Shown in pieces: positions 1-7,588 of a DNA stretch of 64,000 nt; position 1 is the first letter of the stretch; each line of letters begins with the position of its first letter. The DNA lies in contig NZ_QVQV01000004.1 of NCBI RefSeq assembly GCF_003429005.1, positions 186,518-250,517 on the forward strand, in the 5' to 3' direction. The stretch comes from Paraburkholderia sp. DHOC27 (lineage in GTDB: Bacteria; Pseudomonadota; Gammaproteobacteria; Burkholderiales; Burkholderiaceae). The notes below the pieces were generated by a model, which ran no database searches, had not been told where the DNA came from, and was given only the letters and a program-made list of their open reading frames with translations. The translations under genes and the position numbers were made by a program.

Positions 1-1
1 C

Positions 2-1579
2 GCCGCGCTCGCTCACGTCAACCGTCTGCCGGTGCTGCTGTTGCCGGGCGACATCTTTGTCTCGCGGGCACCGGACCCGGTGTTGCAGCAGGTCGAAGAC
101 TTCCAGGACGGCGGTATCTCCGCGAACGACGCGTTCAAACCAGTTTCGCGTTACTTCGATCGCATCGTGCATCCGGCGCAGTTGCTCACGGCGTTGCCGC
201 GCGCGATACGCGTACTGACAGATGCGGCCCTGTGCGGCCCCGTCACGCTCGCGTTGCCGCAGGACGTGCAGGCAATGGCTTACGATTTCCCCGCGGATTT
301 CTTCGAACCGCGCGTGGTGGGTTTCCACTCGCCCGCGCCGATTGCCGAAGAAATTGCGGCCGCGCTGGCGCGTTTTCGTCGCGCAAAGCGGCCGATGATC
401 GTAGCCGGCGGCGGCGTGCTATACGGTCATGCAACGGACGCGCTGCACACCTTCGCGACCACCTACGGCATTCCCGTTGCTGAAACGCAGGCGGGCAAAG
501 GATCGCTCGCCTGGGACGATCCGTTGAACGCGGGTGCGTTGGGCGTCACAGGCTCGCCCGCAGCCAATGCGCTCGCTCACGATGCCGACTGCGTGCTCGC
601 AATTGGCACGCGTCTGCAGGACTTCACGACCGGCTCGAACACGCTGTTCACGCAGGCCGAGGTGATCGGCATCAATCCGAATGCGTTCGATGGTCTCAAG
701 CATCGCGCGCTCGTCGTGCAAGCCGACGCGCGTCTCGCGCTGGGCGCGCTCACGGAACAACTGGGCGACTGGCGTGCGGACAGTTCATGGACCGCGCTCG
801 CACACAAGCTCTCAGCGAGCTGGCGCGACACCGTCGACACGCTCACGCATGCGCCGCAACGCGACAACGTGCTGCCGTACGACGCGGATGTCATCGGCGC
901 GGTGCAGCGTTCCAGTGCGGCCTCGACCACGGACGATATCGTCGTCTGCGCGGCCGGCACGCTGCCCGCCGAGTTGCACAAGCTGTGGCGCGCGGGACGT
1001 CCAGGCGCCTATCACGTCGAATACGGCTACTCGTGCATGGGCTACGAGATCGCTGGCGGGCTCGGCGCGAAACTCGCGCATCCCGAACGTGAAGTGATCG
1101 TGATGGTGGGCGACGGCAGCTATCTGATGCTGAACAGCGAGATTGCGACCTCGGTGATGCTGGGGGCGAAGCTGATCATCGTCGTGCTCGACAATCGCGG
1201 CTACGGCTGTATCAATCGCCTGCAACAAGCCTGCGGTGGCGCACCGTTCAACAACATGTTCGATGACTGCCAGCAAGGCCCGCTCGGCGCACCGGCCATT
1301 GATTTCGCCGCGCATGCACGCTCGCTCGGCGCCCAGGCCGAGCACGTCGCGAACGTCGCCGAGTTCGAAAGCGCGATGCAGCGCGCCCGCGCCGCGGATC
1401 GCACGTACCTCGTTTGCATCGACACGGATGCGGCCCGCACCACCGACGATGGCGGCTGGTGGTGGGAAGTGGCGGTGCCGGAAGTCTCGACGCGCGAAAC
1501 GGTCCGCAAGGCTCGCGCGCAATACGACAGTCAGATTGCCGCGCGTGCGCAGGCTGCCGACGACACTATCAATGATTGA
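2..1579 (+). CDS. iolD: 3D-(3,5/4)-trihydroxycyclohexane-1,2-dione acylhydrolase, 5' partial
   Basis: Thiamine-diphosphate enzyme that opens the trihydroxycyclohexane-dione ring to give 5-deoxy-glucuronate in cytoplasmic myo-inositol breakdown. The frame is open from base 2, so the true start lies left of the window; about 525 residues are present against roughly 620 in the family, so about 100 N-terminal residues are missing. A GGGVLYG turn marks the central domain. The C-terminal ThDP domain carries GDGSYLML followed by the DNRGYG segment, the usual metal/ThDP motif. iolE follows after 10 bases and overlaps iolB, so the three genes form one operon, catalysing consecutive or neighbouring steps of the pathway. 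Identification rests on family resemblance and the operon context; I see no damage in the part present. Confidence 0.93.
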   Translation, partial: AALAHVNRLPVLLLPGDIFVSRAPDPVLQQVEDFQDGGISANDAFKPVSRYFDRIVHPAQLLTALPRAIRVLTDAALCGPVTLALPQDVQAMAYDFPADFFEPRVVGFHSPAPIAEEIAAALARFRRAKRPMIVAGGGVLYGHATDALHTFATTYGIPVAETQAGKGSLAWDDPLNAGALGVTGSPAANALAHDADCVLAIGTRLQDFTTGSNTLFTQAEVIGINPNAFDGLKHRALVVQADARLALGALTEQLGDWRADSSWTALAHKLSASWRDTVDTLTHAPQRDNVLPYDADVIGAVQRSSAASTTDDIVVCAAGTLPAELHKLWRAGRPGAYHVEYGYSCMGYEIAGGLGAKLAHPEREVIVMVGDGSYLMLNSEIATSVMLGAKLIIVVLDNRGYGCINRLQQACGGAPFNNMFDDCQQGPLGAPAIDFAAHARSLGAQAEHVANVAEFESAMQRARAADRTYLVCIDTDAARTTDDGGWWWEVAVPEVSTRETVRKARAQYDSQIAARAQAADDTIND

Positions 1580-1589
1580 GGATGGCCGT

Positions 1590-2516
1590 ATGACTCAGTT
1601 CGACGTACGCATTGGCATCAACCCGTTGTCGTGGATGAACGACGATCTGCCTTCACTGGGTGGCGAAACCCCGCTCGAAGTGGCGCTTACCGAGGGTCGT
1701 GCAATCGGTTATCAGGGCTTCGAACTCGGCAACAAGTTTCCGCGTGAACCGCAGGCGTTGAAGACGCTGCTCGCGCAATACGATCTCGCGCTGGTGTCCG
1801 GCTGGTATTCGGGCAGACTGGCGCGCGGCAGCGTGGCGGACGAGATTGCCTCCGTGGATGCGCATCTGGATCTGCTGGCAAAAAATGGCGCGACCGTGAT
1901 GGTGTATGGCGAAGTGGCCGATTCGATCCAGGGCGCGCCGCGACCGCTGTATCAACGGCCGCGCTTTTTCAGCGCGGCACAGTGGGACGCCTACGCCGCA
2001 CGCGTGGACGAATTCGCGCGCTATACGCTGAACCGTGGCGTGCGTCTTGCGTATCACCATCACATGGGCGCGTATGTGGAAACGCCGGCGGATGTCGAGC
2101 AGTTGATGTCACGCACGAGCGACGCCGTTGGCCTGCTGTTCGACGCGGGGCACATCACGTTTGCGGGTGGCGAACCGGTTGCGTTTCTCGACAAATACAT
2201 CGAGCGGGTGTGTCATGTGCACTGCAAGGATGTGCGTCCCGCGGTGATGAAACTGGCGCGCAACGGCAACTGGAGTTTTCTGGATTCGGTGATCAACGGT
2301 GCCTTCACGGTACCGGGCGATGGCGCGGTGGATTTCCCGACCATCATCGATCGTCTGAAGCGGCATGGCTATCGCGGCTGGCTGGTGGTGGAAGCCGAGC
2401 AGGACCCGGTGATTGCGCGCTCGTATGCGTATGCCGAGAAGGGTTATCAAACCTTGCGGGCGTTGGTCGATGCGCCGCTGGGTACGGGAACGTCTGCAGC
2501 GAAGGAGGCAGCATGA
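1590..2516 (+). CDS. iolE: Inosose dehydratase (2-keto-myo-inositol dehydratase)
   Basis: Cytoplasmic enzyme of the xylose-isomerase-like TIM-barrel family that dehydrates 2-keto-myo-inositol to the trihydroxycyclohexane-dione used by IolD. The N-terminus IGINPLSWMNDDLPSLGG is characteristic of IolE. Metal-binding positions of the barrel are seen as YHHHMG, FDAGH and HVHCKDVR in the middle of the protein, and VVEAEQDP near the end. The ATG at 1590 is chosen because a GAGGA sits 7 bases upstream; an in-frame ATG at 1572 inside the end of iolD would add six residues. At 308 residues it has the usual length. The stop overlaps the iolB start (ATGA), which suggests translational coupling. Confidence 0.93.
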   Translation: MTQFDVRIGINPLSWMNDDLPSLGGETPLEVALTEGRAIGYQGFELGNKFPREPQALKTLLAQYDLALVSGWYSGRLARGSVADEIASVDAHLDLLAKNGATVMVYGEVADSIQGAPRPLYQRPRFFSAAQWDAYAARVDEFARYTLNRGVRLAYHHHMGAYVETPADVEQLMSRTSDAVGLLFDAGHITFAGGEPVAFLDKYIERVCHVHCKDVRPAVMKLARNGNWSFLDSVINGAFTVPGDGAVDFPTIIDRLKRHGYRGWLVVEAEQDPVIARSYAYAEKGYQTLRALVDAPLGTGTSAAKEAA

Positions 2517-3316
2517 GTTTGCTGGTAAAGGCGCAGCGCGAGGGCCAGACAATCGCGCGAGTGACGCCGGAAACGGCGGCGTGGCGCTACGTGGGCTTTG
2601 CGGCGTACAGGCTGGGCGCGCAGGAGGTGGTGCACGTGCTCGAACCGACGCGCGAGGTGTGCATCGTAGTGCTGGCGGGTGCGGTAGATATCGAAGCTGG
2701 CGATACGACGTGGAGCAGTCTGGGTTCGCGTGACAGCGTGTTCGAGGATGCGTCGCCGTACGCGGTGTATTTGCCGCCGGGTGTCCGCGCAACCGTGCGG
2801 GCTGTGCGCGATGCCGAGGTGGGCGTGGCGAGCGCGCCGGCGAGGGGCGAGTATCCGATGCGTTTGATCGAGCCTTCGCAGATGAAGCGTTCGACGCGTG
2901 GCAAGGGCATGAATACGCGGTATGTGTGCGATATCCTGCCTCAGGGGGAGCCGGCGGAATCGTTGCTGGTGGTGGAGGTACGCACGCCTGGTGGGCATGC
3001 ATCGAGTTATCCGCCGCACAAGCACGATACGGATAATGTGCCGCTCGAGAGTTCGCTGGAGGAGACGTATTATCATCGGCTCAATCCGCCGCAGGGGTTT
3101 GCTTTTCAGCGCGTGTATACGGATTTGAGGGATATTGATGAGTCGATGGCGGTGGAGGACCACGACGTGGTGATGGTGCCGCGTGGGTATCATCCTGTTG
3201 TTGTGCCGTACGGGTATGATTCTTATTATTTGAATGTCATGGCGGGGAAGGATCGGGTTTGGCATTTTAAGAATGATCCTGTGCATGAATGGATAGTAGT
3301 TAGGGATGCAAAGTAG
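2513..3316 (+). CDS. iolB: 5-deoxy-glucuronate isomerase
   Basis: Cupin-fold isomerase turning 5-deoxy-D-glucuronate into 2-deoxy-5-keto-D-gluconate, the step after IolD. At 267 residues it matches the family. The metal-site pattern is visible in SSYPPHKHD, then the conserved EETYYHRLNPPQGFAFQRVYT stretch, and a late PRGYHPVVVPYGYDSYYLN segment. An AAGGAGG-like site within the end of iolE precedes the ATG, which overlaps the iolE stop by four bases. Base use changes within the gene: from about position 3000 codons become noticeably A/T-ending (TAT, GTT, GAT), unlike iolD and iolE, and this trend continues into the palindromic region that begins right after the stop. Confidence 0.94.
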   Translation: MSLLVKAQREGQTIARVTPETAAWRYVGFAAYRLGAQEVVHVLEPTREVCIVVLAGAVDIEAGDTTWSSLGSRDSVFEDASPYAVYLPPGVRATVRAVRDAEVGVASAPARGEYPMRLIEPSQMKRSTRGKGMNTRYVCDILPQGEPAESLLVVEVRTPGGHASSYPPHKHDTDNVPLESSLEETYYHRLNPPQGFAFQRVYTDLRDIDESMAVEDHDVVMVPRGYHPVVVPYGYDSYYLNVMAGKDRVWHFKNDPVHEWIVVRDAK

Positions 3317-4044
3317 TTGTTTTTTTTGCCTGCGGCGCTGGTGGTTTGGGTTTTTTGTTTTTGGCCTTTATTTTTTGGCCTTTCCTTGCTTTCTTATTGG
3401 TCTATTTGTGTTGCCCCTGTGCGGGGCGGCACTCACTTTCTTTGCCGCCGCAAAGAAAGTAAGCAAAGAAAGCGGGCTCACACCGCTAGCTGTTAGGTGT
3501 CCACCACTGAATTTCCTTGGGAGTGGTCCGAAGACGAGACCCGCTCTCGCACCACCCTCGCCCGTGACCAGGCAGTCATCCGCTCCAGCGTCGCGCTTCG
3601 CGCCCCGCCGGAGGGTATAACCCCTCGCCAAACTTTTACAGCCCACTGCTCATTCACCACCCAAGAGTTTCCGGTTTTCCGCGTTTGGCGTTTGGCGTTT
3701 GGCGTTTGGCCGCTTTCCGACGTGTCCGCGGCCGCGACGCACGTAGTGCGGAGTGGGATGAATGAGCCCTTTGTCACGATGGTTACTGCGCGAGGGAAGC
3801 TCTCGTCTCGGACCGATGCCGCGGGAGTGGCGAGGGAGACACCTACAAGCTGGCGGTGTGAGCCGCTTTCTTTTGCCTACTTTTCTTTGCGGCAGGCAAA
3901 GAAAAGTAGGTGCCGCCCCGCACAGGGGCAACACAAATAAACCAATAAGAATTCAAGGAAAGGCCAAAAAGAAAGCAAGAAAACGCCAAAAAGAAATGCA
4001 AGAAAACGCCAACAAAAACAGCGAGCACCGCAGGTAAAAAAAAC
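3317..4044. repeat. Large imperfect palindrome filling the iolB / lipoprotein intergenic region
   Basis: The whole convergent gap is an inverted repeat. The left arm (3317 to about 3575) reads like the reverse complement of the right arm (about 3770 to 4044). The best block pairs 3377-3497 with about 3845-3965; both contain the GTTGCCCCTGTGCGGGGCGG core followed by a local hairpin built on CTTTCTTTGC...GCAAAGAAAG. The outer ends also match: TTTTTTTTGCCTGCGG on the left against CCGCAGGTAAAAAAAA on the right. No open frame across it looks like a gene. The ends abut the stop codons of both flanking genes, so it could terminate both. I believe similar sequences recur in Paraburkholderia genomes, but that is recollection and unchecked. 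Confidence 0.8.
3681..3708. repeat. Tandem 7-bp repeat, four copies of GCGTTTG
   Basis: Four perfect head-to-tail copies of GCGTTTG lie in the unpaired centre of the 3317-4044 palindrome. No gene contains them. Confidence 0.85.
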
Positions 4045-4050
4045 CAACCG

Positions 4051-6666
4051 TCAGGGCCACTCAGCAAGATCGACCTTTAACCCTCCATCACCCCCCATAA
4101 AAACCCGCCCCCTGGCGACCTCCCTCCGATAAGAATAAAGCCCAAACCTCATCGCCTCCCCGGCAGGCCGGGAAGAATCCAATATCAAGGTGCGCCCATT
4201 CGTCACCAACGAATCAAACATCTTGATGTCGCCCGACTCGATCCACACAAAACTTCCGCCCGCGTCAGCTGGTGGCCGCGCCACCACCGCGCCGCCCTCC
4301 CGCTTGAACTTCAACACAAGACCCTCATTCGTCACTGCCGCGCTCGCGAGATGCCCCTGCAAAACCGGCGGTGGAAATACGGTGTACTGATCAAACACCA
4401 GTTCGTTTCCCTGCAACGCCACCCCCTTTCGCACAAACGGTGTCAGCGACGCTAACGGAATGTCCAGCGCCCGCAACAGCCCCGCCTGCGGCACGCCCAA
4501 TACTTTCACCGACGTCGGTGCATACACGAGGTGCCGCTCGTCGCGCGCTTCGATCGTGCCGGTCATCGTGGTCGGCAGCCACACGCCCGGGAAGTGGTTC
4601 CACAACTTGATGCCGCCTGTCACCTGCAACGCACCATGCTCCGGTGTCAGCTTCAGATCGTTCAGCGAGCGCGGTGCGTAGTCGAGCAGGTAATCGTTGA
4701 ACAAGGCGGCCATCGCCGGCCACGGTTCGATCACCTCTCCGCTGATGATGTGAATGTCGTATTGATTCGGATCGTCCAGATCCACCGGTTGACCCGGTTT
4801 CTTCGGCACCATCTGCGCATCCAGCGATCGCACGTGAAAGCCAATCCGGCCCGACACGTAAAAGTCCACGTTCTGCATATGGATCAGCGGTGCCGGTCCT
4901 GACGAATGGCGCTCGTCCGTGAGTGCCGTGCTGTGCGACTGCATCGCGAGATCGTCAGGTGCGGGTCGCATCGAGACCTGCATCGCGCGCAGTGTCGTTT
5001 GCGGCGATGCTGGAGAGGTCGATGCGGTACGCAATGCCGGCGGCACGCTCTGCCACTGCGCGCGCGCCAGCGCCAACGCGGCCTGTTGCGCGCGAATGAT
5101 GCTGTCGTTGTAGCGTGCACTCGCGCTGCCGGTCTGTTGTGACGCGGAATCGTGCGCCGCGCCCGCCAGCGCCGTATACGACGGCAAATGCACGGTCAGC
5201 GCGCCCGCTTGATTGAAGGTGAAGTACCCCGCCGCCATCTGCTCGCGATAGTGATACAGGTCGAGCACGAATGGCGTGTTGGCGTCGGCGGGTATCAAGG
5301 CCATGTCGATGTTCATCGGCATCGAACGCATGAACTTCACGTCGCCGCCCTCCACCAGCATCCCGCGCGGTGGCATGTTGCGAGGCCAGTCGATGTCGCG
5401 CAGTGTGTGATCGTCGAGCGTAAAGCTCACGCCCGCCGCCGATGTGTCGATGCGCGTGATCGTCATGTGCAGCGCCGGCGGCGGCGTGAGTTTTTCGACC
5501 TGCATCACCACGTCGTCACCTTCGAGACGCGCAATCGGTGTGTCCACTTTCAAGAGGTCCGCCATCTTGACGTGCGCGGCCTGCATCAGCTTGTCGGCCG
5601 CGACACCCGCTACCTCAATATGATCCGCGTGGAAGACGAGTTCGGCGGCATTGCGCATCGAAAGCGTCCCGCTCAGCACGATCGGCACCCACGTCTCACG
5701 ATGCATTTCGCCGGTGATGCGCAATGTGCCGCCGTCCTGCGGCACGACACGCATATCGCGCAGCGGCGAGCCGGCGTACTGGAACAGGTAGCGGTTGAAG
5801 ATCGCCGTGAGTTTTGCACTATCCAATGTGACTTCGCCGCGATGCACGTCGATGCTCACGCTAGTCGGATCGTCGAACACGATCGGCGCATCGGCATGCG
5901 ACGGCTGCATCGTCGCGGCCATCCGGTGAATCATGAAGCCAATGTCGCCGGTGACCCTAAAGTCCACGTCGCGCGCAAACATCAACGAACCGTCGATACC
6001 GGAATCACGCAGCGTCAACGGACGGGAGCGCTGCTCGCTCAAACCGCCTTGCGATGGATCGCGTGCCGCCACGCGTTGTTCCTGCGCGAGCTGGCAGGCT
6101 TTGGCGCGTTCGAGCTGCGGACGCCCGGCGGCTGCGGCTTGCGGGAGGCCAGTGGCGTTGGTGGCGTTGGTGGCGTTGGTGGCGTTGGTGGCGTTGGTGG
6201 CGTTGGTGGCGTTGGTGGCGTTGGTGGCGTTGGTGGCGTTGGTGGCGTGGGTGGCGTTGGTGGCGTTGGTGGCGTTGGTGGCGTTGGTGGCGTTGGTGGC
6301 GTTGGTGGCGTTGGTGGCGTTGGTGGCGTTGGTGGCGTTGGTGGCGTTGGTGGCGTTGGTGGTGCTGCAGTCGTCGCTATCCGGATTGGTCAACGCACCA
6401 CGCGCCGTGTTGGCCTGCTGCGACGTGTCGCGCTGTACGCCATCGTCGATAGCGGGCGCGCTCGCGGCCAGCGGTGACGTCGCGACCGGCTGATTCGCTG
6501 TCGAGGTGGCGTTGGCACAACCCGTCGCAGTCAGCACGACAGCAAGGAAAAGTGCGATCGCGGCGCTGGCCGTCAAGCGCCAGTGAGCCGCTACCCGCCC
6601 TTGCGGCAGCGCAGCCGGGCGCTGTCCCGCGCCCGACCGCGCCTGTTCGATGCGTTCTCTCGGCAT
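4051..6666 (-). CDS. Lipoprotein with (Asn-Ala-Thr)23 linker and two copies of a ~250-residue domain
   Basis: Unrecognised 871-residue protein. A GGAGGGGGAG site about 9 bases upstream picks the start at 6666 (MPRERIEQ). A basic N-terminus, a hydrophobic stretch near residues 30-50 and an ATGC lipobox-like site predict an exported lipoprotein. A low-complexity linker follows, with 12 Asn-Ala-Thr units, one His-Ala-Thr and 10 more. The rest contains two related halves: VDFRVTGDIGFMIHRM...AIFNRYLFQYAGSPLRDMRVVP and VDFYVSGRIGFHVRSL...ALFNDYLLDYAPRSLNDLKLTP, each followed by a strand-rich region and a PPP motif. This looks like an internal duplication of a beta-rich, possibly lipid-binding domain (LmeA/DUF2993-like by feel; not established). 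The gene stands alone, convergent with iolB. Confidence 0.8.
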   Translation of the reverse strand: MPRERIEQARSGAGQRPAALPQGRVAAHWRLTASAAIALFLAVVLTATGCANATSTANQPVATSPLAASAPAIDDGVQRDTSQQANTARGALTNPDSDDCSTTNATNATNATNATNATNATNATNATNATNATNATNATHATNATNATNATNATNATNATNATNATNATNATGLPQAAAAGRPQLERAKACQLAQEQRVAARDPSQGGLSEQRSRPLTLRDSGIDGSLMFARDVDFRVTGDIGFMIHRMAATMQPSHADAPIVFDDPTSVSIDVHRGEVTLDSAKLTAIFNRYLFQYAGSPLRDMRVVPQDGGTLRITGEMHRETWVPIVLSGTLSMRNAAELVFHADHIEVAGVAADKLMQAAHVKMADLLKVDTPIARLEGDDVVMQVEKLTPPPALHMTITRIDTSAAGVSFTLDDHTLRDIDWPRNMPPRGMLVEGGDVKFMRSMPMNIDMALIPADANTPFVLDLYHYREQMAAGYFTFNQAGALTVHLPSYTALAGAAHDSASQQTGSASARYNDSIIRAQQAALALARAQWQSVPPALRTASTSPASPQTTLRAMQVSMRPAPDDLAMQSHSTALTDERHSSGPAPLIHMQNVDFYVSGRIGFHVRSLDAQMVPKKPGQPVDLDDPNQYDIHIISGEVIEPWPAMAALFNDYLLDYAPRSLNDLKLTPEHGALQVTGGIKLWNHFPGVWLPTTMTGTIEARDERHLVYAPTSVKVLGVPQAGLLRALDIPLASLTPFVRKGVALQGNELVFDQYTVFPPPVLQGHLASAAVTNEGLVLKFKREGGAVVARPPADAGGSFVWIESGDIKMFDSLVTNGRTLILDSSRPAGEAMRFGLYSYRREVARGRVFMGGDGGLKVDLAEWP
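6154..6360. repeat. 9-bp minisatellite, 23 copies of GGCGTTGGT (coding)
   Basis: Exact 9-base units run from 6154 to 6360 with a single substitution at 6249 in the eleventh unit, which changes one Asn to His in the encoded linker. Because the unit is a multiple of three, copy-number change would lengthen or shorten the linker without breaking the frame. Confidence 0.95.
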
Positions 6667-7061
6667 GATGTCTCCCCCTCCTGGTGCCGCGTCGCTGCAT
6701 GGCCAGTCCGGAACGGCGTTATTGATGGCGCGAACACGGCTTGCGCACCGGCGCCATAGCTGCACGCGCCTGCTGTGATTGTCTTTATTTGTGGGCGTGT
6801 TGCCGACAAGATTCCTGGAGGATGCTCACCAAACGATCAAGCGTTTGAATCGCTGGGCCGGCCGGGCGCAGAGCCGCTCCAGCATTGGCGCGTGCTGCTT
6901 TGCAAAACGGAAATTCAAACAGGAGAGGCGCGGAGAAAAACCGCAGCATGGCGCAAGGGATGATGGTCGGGCGAGTCGCAGCGCAGATCAGCACGTCCGC
7001 AGCACATTGCGACGTTGGCACCCGGGGTCCGTCAACAGGACGCCGGGTGCCCTGAAACCTG
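6667..7061. other. Intergenic region, hairpin near left gene end
   Basis: About 395 bases between the start of the repeat lipoprotein and the end of the thioesterase gene, both leftward. It must hold the lipoprotein promoter, though no clear -35/-10 pair stands out. A strong hairpin at 7017-7051 (GGCACCCGG with CCGGGTGCC plus an inner GTCC/GGAC pairing) lies just past the thioesterase stop and has no U-tract. Short frames here have no convincing coding character. Confidence 0.6.
7017..7051 (-). terminator. Terminator-like hairpin after the thioesterase gene
   Basis: GGCACCCGG (7017-7025) pairs perfectly with CCGGGTGCC (7043-7051), with a further GTCC/GGAC inner stem. It starts 11 bases beyond the leftward stop codon. 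No run of T follows on that strand, so it may be a weak or Rho-assisted terminator. Confidence 0.45.
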
Positions 7062-7505
7062 CTATTCGCTCGGGACAACCAGCGGCTCGAGCGCCGCGCG
7101 CAACCCGGCCGGTAGCGGCACCGGCCGGCGTGTCGCGCGATCCACGTAGACATGCACGAAATGGCCCTCGGCTGCCGGCTGCGTCTCGCCTTCCCTGAAC
7201 AGGCCCACCTCGTAGCGCACACTCGTCGTGCCGAGCCGCATCACACGCAGACCCGCCTCGATGCGCTCGGGAAACGTGATCGATGCGTAGTACCGGCACT
7301 GCGTTTCGACCACCAGTCCGATGGTCGCGCCGCGCTCGACGTCGAGCACGCCGACGCGAATCAGATACTCGTTCACGACCGTATCGAAGTAGCTGTAATA
7401 GACGACGTTGTTCACATGACCGTAGACATCGTTATCCATCCAGCGCGTCGCGATGGGCAGAAAATGCGGGTAGGCATGGCGTGGTGCGGGTACGTGTTTG
7501 TTCAT
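7062..7505 (-). CDS. Acyl-CoA thioesterase, hotdog fold (4-hydroxybenzoyl-CoA thioesterase family)
   Basis: Predicted cytoplasmic hotdog-fold thioesterase of 147 residues, the normal size for the YbgC/FadM-like group, hydrolysing acyl-CoA or a related thioester. The family signature is clear near residues 19-40: RWMDNDVYGHVNNVVYYSYF, where the Asp before GHVNN is the catalytic residue, followed by CRYYASITFPERIEAGLRV. The start at 7505 (MNKHVPAP) gives a usual N-terminus; the longer frame upstream only translates a CAGGT repeat. It follows the alcohol dehydrogenase gene by 83 bases on the same strand and may be cotranscribed with it. Substrate cannot be read from the sequence. Confidence 0.85.
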   Translation of the reverse strand: MNKHVPAPRHAYPHFLPIATRWMDNDVYGHVNNVVYYSYFDTVVNEYLIRVGVLDVERGATIGLVVETQCRYYASITFPERIEAGLRVMRLGTTSVRYEVGLFREGETQPAAEGHFVHVYVDRATRRPVPLPAGLRAALEPLVVPSE

Positions 7506-7543
7506 CGCGGTCAGTCGAGCGTAAGTGGGTGCGAGTACGGGTG

Positions 7544-7567
7544 CAGGTCCAGGTCCAGGTGCAGGTG
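7544..7567. repeat. Hexamer repeat CAGGT[C/G], four copies
   Basis: Four head-to-tail hexamers (CAGGTC twice, CAGGTG twice) lie between the alcohol dehydrogenase stop and the thioesterase start, in the thioesterase leader. Confidence 0.8.
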
Positions 7568-7588
7568 CGGCGTGTCCAGGTGATTCGC

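Noticed and set aside
3306..4067. Several open frames of 70-150 codons on both strands
   Set aside because: They lie in the large palindrome, and the frames in the two arms mirror each other; no ribosome-binding sites or protein-like composition.
5152..6477. Long plus-strand open frame rich in Gly-Gly-Val repeats
   Set aside because: It is the complement of the Asn-Ala-Thr repeat lipoprotein gene. GC-rich DNA and a 9-bp repeat keep the frame open, and there is no ribosome-binding site or family match.
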